This document shows, one piece after another, positions 1 through 6,474 of a DNA stretch of 64,000 nt. Positions within the stretch are counted from its first letter, which is position 1; each line of letters starts with the position of its first letter. The notes beneath the pieces were generated by a model. The model had not been told where the DNA came from. It worked only from the letters and a program-made list of their open reading frames with translations, and searched no databases. The position numbers were made by a program, and so were the translations under genes. Where the stretch lies: positions 7,102,440 to 7,166,439 of the forward strand of contig CM026393.1 of assembly GCA_014843695.1 (NCBI GenBank), given 5' to 3'. The stretch is from Archivesica marissinica. Lineage: Eukaryota; Mollusca; Bivalvia; Venerida; Vesicomyidae.

Positions 1-226
1 AGATGGCATCCAGGCTTACTTTAGCCACGCCCAATGTAGGTCATACTCCGATGGAAACTATTAACCCGCGATTCATTAGTTATATTTATATTAATTATTC
101 TTTTCACTGACACAAATAAAACATAGCCCACTTTTGCTTTGAACATGTTTTAGTCCATATTTGCAACATGTAAATAGATCATCCTTGTAACAGTGTAAAC
201 TATAAGACACGCATTTTCTCGCGACG

Positions 227-792
227 AAAGCTGCCTAACAATGCGCATACAGGTCGGGTGGTTCCAGAAAGCTGCCTAACAATGGCCATACAGGTCGGGT
301 GGTTCCAGAAAGCTGCCTAACACTGCGCGTGCAGGTCGGATGGTTCCAGAAAGCTGCCTAACACTGCGCATGCAGGTCGGATGGTTCCAGAAAGCTGCCT
401 AACACTGCGCCTGCAGGTCGGATGGTTCCAGAAAGCTGCCTAGCACTGCGCATACAGGTCGGGTGGTTCCAGAAAGCTGCCTAACAATGGCCATACAGGT
501 CGGGTGGTTCCAGAAAGCTGCCTAACAATGGCCATACAGGTCGGGTGGTTCCAGAAAGCTGCCTAACAATGGCCATACAGGTCGGGTGGCTCTAGAAAGC
601 TGCCTAGCACTGCGCATACAGGTCCGGTGGTTCCAGAAAGCTGCCTAACAATGGCCATACAGGTCGGGTGGTTCCAGAAAGCTGCCTAACACTGCGCATA
701 CATGTCGGATGGTTCCAGAAAGCTGCCTAGCACTGCGCATGCATGTCGGGTGGTTCCAGAAAGCTGCCTAACAATGGCCATACAGGTCGGGT
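227..792. repeat. 41-bp tandem repeat, left part
   Basis: About 14 copies of a 41-bp unit containing gaaagctgcctaacaatggc, with variants (caatggccat, cactgcgcat). The array is cut at 792 by the virus-like element and resumes at 9622, so it was the target of that insertion. Positions 1-226 before it are AT-rich and hold nothing I recognise. Confidence 0.95.
787..792. other. Target site duplication, left copy
   Basis: The bases tcgggt precede the left terminus, and tcgggt occurs again at 9621-9626 after the right terminus. The first t of the right copy could equally be the last base of a perfect AG...CT ended element, so the duplication is 5 bp (cgggt) or 6 bp. Six bp is the length known for Polintons. 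Confidence 0.8.
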
Positions 793-1077
793 AGCAGCAG
801 GGAAGGCCAGTAACAAAGTGTAGGGAATTCTCGTATAAATCGGTGCACGTTTGTACTCCGTTCTAGAACCGTATAGGTAGTAATAGTAAACCACAATACA
901 TCGTTAATTCGTAAATCTGATTTAAGTATTATACCGGCGGATTACGTCCATATTTGAGCCTGAGAGGGGGGTCCATTACCCTCAACCGACCTCCGGGCTC
1001 CATTTTCGTTCTATTTAAAGGGTGATAATACTTACATATATTAAGATAAAGTATTTATATATATAGATAATGGGTAA
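793..1077 (+). repeat. Left terminal inverted repeat (285 bp)
   Basis: Reverse complement of 9337-9621, with one visible mismatch (taacaa against tagcaa near 812). Identity runs through ATGGGTAA, so it includes the start codon and next codon of the terminal ORF. It contains a G-rich stretch (gagaggggggtcc) and a TATA-like tract just before the ATG. Confidence 0.97.
1040..1069 (+). promoter_or_regulatory. TIR promoter, left copy
   Basis: A TATA-like run, tatttatatatata (1053-1066), lies immediately 5' of the ATG at 1070. The identical sequence is inverted at the right end before the ATG at 9344. The short distance to the ATG suggests a very short leader; that part is inference. Confidence 0.5.
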
Positions 1078-1255
1078 GGTTAAACGTCAAAACATATGTA
1101 TATGGCCCCTCGATGGGGCCATTTATAGATGTGGAATTCTTTGTATAGGTCCTTATTGTGTACGTCATTCAGCTCATCGTAAACTGCATCTTAAAATATC
1201 TTCGTTAGTAGCTCCTTTCGCAGTTTCGGTCGGGGTCCCTCCTTATTACGAGTAA
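1070..1255 (+). CDS. Small Cys/His protein at left terminus (61 aa)
   Basis: The ATG lies inside the TIR. The N-terminal half has the pattern C-x-W...C-G-x-x-C...Y-C-x-x-H (residues about 10-35), shared with the next ORF and with the protein at 9042-9344, so all three look like paralogues of one zinc-binding fold. In the C-terminal half, where the paralogues have P-C-x-x-C, this copy reads PFAVSVGV and lacks both cysteines, so the second zinc site is lost or the copy is degenerate. The stop TAA overlaps the next ATG by one base (TAATG). Function is unknown; DNA binding or terminus recognition would suit the position but is inference. Confidence 0.55.
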   Translation: MGKVKRQNICIWPLDGAIYRCGILCIGPYCVRHSAHRKLHLKISSLVAPFAVSVGVPPYYE

Positions 1256-1458
1256 TGATGGATAATCGGTGTAAATGGTTATCGTTTAATAACGTTAAAC
1301 CTTGTAGTAAGAATTGTTATATAAGTTATTGTCAGACACATCTCGATATGTTACGTTCAGGAGTTTCGCTTCATTATCCGTGCATGTTATGTGCTAGAGG
1401 TCTTCCTTCCGGACTGATCATTTGTGAATCGTGCTTCGACAAGTTAAATAAATTGTAA
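1255..1458 (+). CDS. Small Cys/His (zinc-ribbon-like) protein (67 aa)
   Basis: Starts ATGATG, overlapping the stop of the 61-aa ORF by one base. Visible zinc-type ligands are C-K-W (about residue 6), C-S-K-N-C, Y-C-x-x-H, P-C-x-x-C and C-x-x-C near the end. These match the 100-aa protein at the opposite end residue for residue in spacing, including LRSG before the P-C-x-x-C. The ORF is followed by an A-rich tract and a strong hairpin. It is probably translated from the same short transcript as the 61-aa ORF by reinitiation. A regulatory or terminus-binding role is possible but unsupported. Confidence 0.65.
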   Translation: MMDNRCKWLSFNNVKPCSKNCYISYCQTHLDMLRSGVSLHYPCMLCARGLPSGLIICESCFDKLNKL

Positions 1459-1476
1459 ATAGTTTTAAAAAAAAAA

Positions 1477-1533
1477 AAAAAGGATCCCTACGTGCCTTTC
1501 TTATATTAGAAAGATCACATAAGGATCCTTTTT
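1477..1533. terminator. Hairpin between convergent genes
   Basis: The outer arms are 11-bp perfect complements, AAAAAGGATCC (1477-1487) and GGATCCTTTTT (1523-1533). An inner inverted repeat CTTTCT...AGAAAG lies within. It is flanked by A14+ and T-rich runs and sits between the plus-strand small genes and the end of the minus-strand 196-aa gene. A bidirectional 3'-end signal is a reasonable inference. Confidence 0.5.
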
Positions 1534-1545
1534 GTTTTGTTTTTT

Positions 1546-1623
1546 TTAATAATCCGGAGCGCTCGGAGTTAATCGTGGAGTATACTTAGGCGGACTTTCA
1601 CATTGCTCCGGTCTGCCCCACAT
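1546..1623 (-). CDS. Possible 25-aa proline-rich peptide
   Basis: An ATG-started ORF of 25 codons follows the stop of the 196-aa gene by 11 bases. It begins MWGRPEQCES and is rich in proline (6 of 25). It could be a real micro-ORF, a displaced C-terminus of the upstream gene, or chance. I do not recognise it. Confidence 0.25.
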   Translation of the reverse strand: MWGRPEQCESPPKYTPRLTPSAPDY

Positions 1624-1634
1624 ACATAAACATA

Positions 1635-2225
1635 CTATTTGCTTAGCTGTCTTAACACTTTTTTTCTTTCATCGGCTCTACCTTCTTTAACCAATTTTTC
1701 TATATGGACGTTGGATAACATATTCGGTGAGACTTTACATTTATTTCTAATTTCTTGTTTCAGAATTTGATATCTATCCCATTCGTCACAAACGATTTTA
1801 AATTCGGCGTCCGAAATTTGGTTATCTCTAATAGCTTCACTTACTAGAGCATCGATACTGTTTATTTTAGCTCTAGTGGATATAGCTATTCGGTCGTGTT
1901 TTGTACTTTTAGTTTGTAGATGTAGAACTATTTGTCTTCCTATTATACATAATATTCCGCTAATCGCGGCGCTTACTCCTAATCCAAATGCTAATGGAGT
2001 ACCTATAACCGTAGTGGCTACTACAACGCTCCCACTACCACTAATTACTAAATTAGCCGTGCATAATGTATTAAATCCTTCAATAACATTTGCCGTACGT
2101 TTATATTTTTTAGATATATTTATCCGGTTATCGCGTTCTTTTTGTAATAGAGTTTGCATTTCTATAATTCGGCCCATTCTAAAAGCCGACGGGTTTATAT
2201 TTACTATTTCCTCTATCGGTACCAC
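1635..2225 (-). CDS. Small membrane protein with paired hydrophobic helices (about 196 aa)
   Basis: The frame opens after a stop near 2258, and its first possible start at 2225 is GTG. The first in-frame ATG is Met17 (FRMGRI). An out-of-frame ATG lies just upstream (about 2254) and runs only eight codons, so the true N-terminus may be frameshifted. A charged N-terminal helix (about 1-50) is followed by two Gly/Ala-rich hydrophobic segments (about 52-97: VISGSGSVVVATTVIG and LAFGLGVSAAISGILCI). A charged helical C-terminal half follows (NQISDAEFKIVCDEW, KQEIR). It is head-to-head with the 512-aa membrane protein and shares its 68-bp spacer. A virion or membrane-remodelling role is inference. 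Confidence 0.6.
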   Translation of the reverse strand: MVPIEEIVNINPSAFRMGRIIEMQTLLQKERDNRINISKKYKRTANVIEGFNTLCTANLVISGSGSVVVATTVIGTPLAFGLGVSAAISGILCIIGRQIVLHLQTKSTKHDRIAISTRAKINSIDALVSEAIRDNQISDAEFKIVCDEWDRYQILKQEIRNKCKVSPNMLSNVHIEKLVKEGRADERKKVLRQLSK

Positions 2226-2293
2226 TCTATCGTCCGTATTGAGTTGAAGCCATTGTTATATATATTAAATAAAAAGTAGTATCCTTTAATACG
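2226..2293. promoter_or_regulatory. Divergent promoter between the two membrane-protein genes
   Basis: This 68-bp spacer between head-to-head ORFs contains tatatatattaaata, which can serve as a TATA element on either strand. AT-rich TATA-like tracts also precede the starts at 9003 and 5184, suggesting a common promoter style inside the element. Confidence 0.4.
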
Positions 2294-3832
2294 ATGGATC
2301 CCTTCAAAATGATAGACGTTAAAGTTGCCGAGAATCCTCAAGGGGATATACCTATGAACACTATAGTAGATGACCCTATTATATCCTATACCGATAATTC
2401 CGGTTACGCGGACACCTCCTTTACCAATACTCCCGCGGACGAGACTTACGTGAAGAATTTTGAATCTTCTAGTATTCAACCTGGGGAACAATCTAATTTG
2501 GAAGCATTTTCTACCCCAACAGATGGTGATAACAGTTTCGCTACTCAAATTGCTACAGATGGGTTTGGCCCCCTAAAAAATGAACTTATGCCTAACCAGG
2601 ACAATATTCACGTGAATGGTTTTGATCCTTCTAGTACTCAATATGGGTCACAATCTAATTCGGAAAGCTTCGCTATAAGCGCAGGATCTAGTGTGAACCA
2701 ACAAACAATGAAGGTGATTAAAGGTGCTGTGGATAATTATTACGATGGGGTACAAGAGACTACAGGAATCAAACCTACGGCTAGAGATTATAACGCGTTT
2801 GAAATGTCGAAGGATGGAACAATACGTCTTAAAAATTTTCCGAATGACCGCCTAATAAACAGTCGTAATGGTGGTCCATTATCGGTTGCGGGTTTAAATT
2901 CTCCCATGCATATAGAGTTACAATTACCTTCGCAACGTGATATTAAACGGTTTACTGCGGCTCACAATATTAATAATGCGAGTAAAAATATGGATAAATT
3001 ACAAAAGGAACTTAATGATAGTAACCGTGAGTTTTCATTAGAGACAATTAAGGAAAATAATAATGTAATATCTAATGCTCTAGAAAGTGCAATCGATTCA
3101 ATCGATAATTTATTCGATCAGAATCCAAATGAGGAAACTAACGTTAAAACTATCGATGGTCTTGAGATAAGAGAAATTATAGGAATTAATGATGTTTTAC
3201 AAAGAACTAAAGGAGAATTAGTGCTTAATCTAGAAAAATTAACGGAACTAGATGAAAAGATTAATTTAGAAAAACGAAAATTAGAAACGGCCGAAACTGA
3301 GTATGAGACAAATTTAGCTAGGAATAAACTCGTAGATTTAAATATAGAAAGATCGGCTCATTTAGATGCCGCTAGTGCTAATACGAAAGATCTACGTACG
3401 CAATTTAATAGAATTAAGGAGACTGTGGATCGTATTCTACACGAAGATACTACGCTCGGAGAAAAGATTTGTACATTGTTCAGAGAACAAGGTATTACTA
3501 TAGCTAGTATTATAACAGCTGTAGGTCTCGCAGTGAGTACTCTAGTATTAGCCCTTATAGGCGGTGGTGGTGGTGCGGTAGCACCTACCCCGGCTCCGTC
3601 AAAAGGGGATATTAAGGGTTGGATTAAAAAGATCATGAAAGATCTCGGTAATATATTATCGAAATTAGCCGGAAAAGCGGCCTCGGCACTCCCCGGTATT
3701 ATCGGTGGTATTATATCCTTTATACTTACCCTAGCTAGTAAAATAGTAGGGTGGGTAGCTTCAAACTTATGGGTTTTAGTAGTAGCTATAGGGAGTGTGA
3801 TTTTAATTACGGCTCAAAAGGCCTTAAGTTAA
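2294..3832 (+). CDS. Large coiled-coil and multi-membrane-segment protein (512 aa)
   Basis: A clean ATG start and full open frame. Residues 1-140 are polar and low-complexity, with a diverged internal duplication (about 53-73 and 107-127, both carrying SS.Q.G.QSN.E.F). Residues about 225-385 are highly charged and helical (EKLTELDEKINLEKRKLETAE), a probable coiled coil. The segment LFREQGITIASIITAVGLAV (395-414) starts the first hydrophobic helix, followed by a GGGGG and Pro/Ala linker. The C-terminus has two further hydrophobic stretches (about 455-483 and 486-508). The coiled coil before membrane segments resembles viral envelope, fusion or membrane-lytic minor-capsid architectures, but I cannot assign a family. 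It ends tail-to-tail, overlapping the minus-strand ORF by nine bases. Confidence 0.8.
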   Translation: MDPFKMIDVKVAENPQGDIPMNTIVDDPIISYTDNSGYADTSFTNTPADETYVKNFESSSIQPGEQSNLEAFSTPTDGDNSFATQIATDGFGPLKNELMPNQDNIHVNGFDPSSTQYGSQSNSESFAISAGSSVNQQTMKVIKGAVDNYYDGVQETTGIKPTARDYNAFEMSKDGTIRLKNFPNDRLINSRNGGPLSVAGLNSPMHIELQLPSQRDIKRFTAAHNINNASKNMDKLQKELNDSNREFSLETIKENNNVISNALESAIDSIDNLFDQNPNEETNVKTIDGLEIREIIGINDVLQRTKGELVLNLEKLTELDEKINLEKRKLETAETEYETNLARNKLVDLNIERSAHLDAASANTKDLRTQFNRIKETVDRILHEDTTLGEKICTLFREQGITIASIITAVGLAVSTLVLALIGGGGGAVAPTPAPSKGDIKGWIKKIMKDLGNILSKLAGKAASALPGIIGGIISFILTLASKIVGWVASNLWVLVVAIGSVILITAQKALS

Positions 3833-4024
3833 TCCCCATATAAGAGCTGTTCCTATTATAATACCTCCTACTATAAGAGCAGTTGTATCACTTTCGTGAC
3901 TATCTTCTTCCGGTTTTTCGTTAACGATCGAAATCGGCTTACGGGGTGGATCGAAACTCTGAGGTTTATCAACCTTTTTAAGAGTTTGAAGAATTTGCGG
4001 GAAAACTTCCGTTAGACGGAGGGA
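3824..4024 (-). CDS. Tail-anchored ORF without an ATG (66 codons), possible frameshifted extension
   Basis: Open from just after a stop at 4025-4027 to TAA at 3824-3826, with no ATG in frame. The composition looks coding: a helical stretch (LQTLKKVDKPQ), an acidic Pro-containing linker (EKPEEDSHESD) and a C-terminal hydrophobic anchor (ALIVGGIIIGTALIWGLT). It overlaps the last codons of the capsid-like ORF in the +1 frame. It is either the C-terminus of that protein reached by frameshift or a separate membrane protein whose start was lost. Confidence 0.5.
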   Translation of the reverse strand, partial: SLRLTEVFPQILQTLKKVDKPQSFDPPRKPISIVNEKPEEDSHESDTTALIVGGIIIGTALIWGLT

Positions 4025-4709
4025 TTATAATCGGGTTCTTATTAATGTAGTTATTAAGTCCCAAAGTTAAACCTTTATTAGCTATAACTATTTTATTGTT
4101 ATATCCTACCGTATCACTATCTATTCGTAATATCATATTACTAGGAGCCATATAAAGATCTTGTCCGAATACGTAATTAACTCTACCCTGAGCATGTTCA
4201 AGAATTCCTTGATATAAATCGATAGATACTGCAATACTTACTGTATTATTTATAGTTTCTGACACTATATTCAAGAATTCCTTTTGTGTACCAAGTGATG
4301 TACCCTGACCTACTATACGAGATCTTGTACGAGTCTGAGACCCTAAGACAGCATAGACGTACGTTCTAATAGTATCGTTTAAACGCCCAACACCCGCTTG
4401 AGTAAATCCGTCCGATTTATCGAGTACAAAAGTACTCCAAGCTGTAGATACGCTCGGATCTTGTAGAATATGTTTAATGTGAACCTTTTGTGGAGGTAAC
4501 CGACTACATAAAAGTAGCCCACAATGACTATCAGTAGAGATCTCTGGACCGAAAGTCATTTTTGCAAGATTTAATTCTCCTACATTTCTGGTAACAATAT
4601 CACCAGCCCCATCCCATGTGAAACCCGATACAGTATATGTAACATGACTTTTGGTTTGTACATTACCGAGCCCATTATTAAGAAGATCAACTTTTTTGTC
4701 TCCAATCAG
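3978..4709 (-). pseudogene. Capsid-like protein, C-terminal part (+1 frame)
   Basis: The frame is open from 4709 down to the stop at 3978; the first ATG is at 4559, giving 193 aa. The roughly 50 codons upstream of that ATG also look coding and directly overlap the end of the 165-aa ORF. Visible features are beta-rich segments and short conserved-looking stretches such as TAWSTFVLDKSDG and VNYVFGQDLYMAPS. I recall this combination, unverified, from uncharacterised proteins of the same element family. A major capsid or coat role is inferred from size, position and abundance of beta segments, not from a recognised fold. It needs a +1 shift to connect with the upstream part. Confidence 0.55.
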
Positions 4710-5184
4710 TTAACGGATCTACATTAAATTCAACGCATAATTTTACATAAGCGGTTTTATCATATATATTCGAAATTGGATCAAATACCCTATCAGTTGG
4801 TAATGGAACCCCCATTTCGAATAGTAGTTTCAAGATGGTGTAATAAACGTGAAATATATAAATATTTTGTGATAGAGGTTTATTCTGGGTATCTTGTAGA
4901 TGGTCATTATACGATACACCACATCCGGTAGTAGCGCACCATACCACAAAATTAAGTTGATTCTGCCAAAATTGCATATGATTATTATTCCAATTATTCA
5001 CAGTATCTTCGTTCTTAGTGTTCGGTAATATATACGTATTCCAAATATTAGGGAACCTAGCGAAGAAGAATTTATTAGGACCGACCGTAATAATTAAATT
5101 AGTTAAATTCTTATCGATTAATTGACTTTTATACTCCCCACATATTTTATAGGTAGCGCTGGGAATATACTTAAATGCTGCCAT
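4687..5184 (-). pseudogene. Capsid-like protein, N-terminal part (165 aa)
   Basis: An ATG start with a TATA-like tract 5' of it. Contains WCATTGCGVS (82-91) and an aromatic helical segment (IYIFHVYYTILKLLF, 108-122). It terminates right after a six-A run in the mRNA sense (4692-4697 on the plus strand), where the continuing frame is +1. The reading frame downstream remains open for more than 240 codons, so I read the two parts as one gene of roughly 400 codons. Whether the break is a mutation, a sequencing indel in the homopolymer or programmed recoding is open. Confidence 0.6.
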
Positions 5185-5217
5185 AATTTTATATGTATAA
5201 TAAACCTGTATAGATGT

Positions 5218-6474
5218 TTAAAGGGTATTCTTACTTTTTCTAGTACACTCTAAACACGTTAATCGTATATTATCGAACGTATGACCTTTATTTTTATCTA
5301 TTCGATCGAGACTGAATTGTTGTGTATCCTTAAATTGATAATTCCAAAGAAGTTCGATATTACACGTAATACAACGATTATCTTGAATATCTTTTAAATA
5401 TAGAATATCTTCGGTTTTAAGATTAAATCCTAATAAATGTTTAGACCTATCGTACATTTTATAACATATAAGTTTTTTACGTAGTGTCGTAGGAATTCCA
5501 TCGCACGGTTTTATCGCATAAGAACCCTCTTCAGGAGGACATACTATGCGCGTTAGTTGATGCATATACTCAACTCGACTAACGGCTAAATAAACCAGAT
5601 TAGACCATTGAAGATAATCGTCGATAATCCATACTTTTTTCATAAGTGTAAGTCCTTGACTAGAATGAACGATCATAGCATATCCTAGAGACCAATCCTC
5701 ACCCCATTTACCGTCTATAACTTCTTGAGCGTAATGGACAGATACTTTGACTATATCGTTGAGAACCAATTCTTCTTGTTCTTCAGTTCCTGGAATAGTT
5801 ACAATAATATTCTGTCTTCGTGAATCTTTCGGACGATAGAGAAGAGGTACAGGTTCATCCGGTAAATATTTCGTATGATAATTAAATAGTAACTCTTGAG
5901 CACGATTACGTATCTTTTGTCTTGACGTTAATATAAGATCATTCGGTTTCCATTCTTTAATAACTCTATCCCAACCTAAACACTCGGGTAAAGCCTTTCT
6001 CATTTCTCTACATTGTACTTTATCCGATTGTAAACGAATATTCTTCTTAAATTTTTTAAGAGTTTCATCTTTAGCCCTATAATCTTCGAATACTTCCTCG
6101 TAATAATGAACATGTTGTTTTAACCAATCATGTGGCATCTTACCTGCGATAGGAGGAGGTTGTCCATTATCTCCGCAACAAATTACATGAACATTTCTTT
6201 GATTTAACCAAGCTAAAAACTTTTCTAAAATAGGTTGAGGAACTGTACAAATTTCATCCCAAATAATTACTTTTGGTATATATTTTTGACCCATTCTATC
6301 CGGGGTCCAATTGGTTTGACCATTCCATCTATGGTAAGTTTGGGACTTAACTCCTCTATCTCTCATAGCTTTAGCTACTCGATGGGTAGGAGTAAATACC
6401 AAAGGATTTTTAACTCGAAACGTTTCTATAGCCCGTGTAGTCTTACCGCTACCACCTCCTCCATTCAAATAACT
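5218..6474 (-). CDS. SF1 helicase with C-terminal HNH endonuclease domain
   Basis: Walker A GGGGSGKTT (3-11 counted from the TTG at 6468); Walker B VIIWDE (67-72); motif III CCGDNGQPPP (97-106); late motifs VHSSQGLTL (267-275) and YLAVSR (293-298). Together these are typical of Pif1/RecD-type superfamily 1 ATPases. The C-terminus has CITC (366-369), LDRIDKNKGH (387-396), N400 and CLEC (405-408), an HNH/McrA-type nuclease with structural zinc cysteines. No ATG precedes Walker A; the first in-frame Met is residue 36, which would delete the ATP site. The polymerase stop at 6475-6477 is in this same frame, three codons before the TTG, so this is best read as the C-terminal domain of a polymerase-helicase-nuclease protein. 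It probably unwinds the linear genome during replication. Confidence 0.85.
   Translation of the reverse strand, partial: SYLNGGGGSGKTTRAIETFRVKNPLVFTPTHRVAKAMRDRGVKSQTYHRWNGQTNWTPDRMGQKYIPKVIIWDEICTVPQPILEKFLAWLNQRNVHVICCGDNGQPPPIAGKMPHDWLKQHVHYYEEVFEDYRAKDETLKKFKKNIRLQSDKVQCREMRKALPECLGWDRVIKEWKPNDLILTSRQKIRNRAQELLFNYHTKYLPDEPVPLLYRPKDSRRQNIIVTIPGTEEQEELVLNDIVKVSVHYAQEVIDGKWGEDWSLGYAMIVHSSQGLTLMKKVWIIDDYLQWSNLVYLAVSRVEYMHQLTRIVCPPEEGSYAIKPCDGIPTTLRKKLICYKMYDRSKHLLGFNLKTEDILYLKDIQDNRCITCNIELLWNYQFKDTQQFSLDRIDKNKGHTFDNIRLTCLECTRKSKNTL

Noticed and set aside
2213..2548. 111-aa minus-strand ORF (and the 123-aa plus-strand ORF 1876-2247, the 85-aa ORF 6235-6492, the 78-aa ORF 8243-8479)
   Set aside because: They lie antisense within longer, motif-bearing or compositionally coding ORFs of the element.
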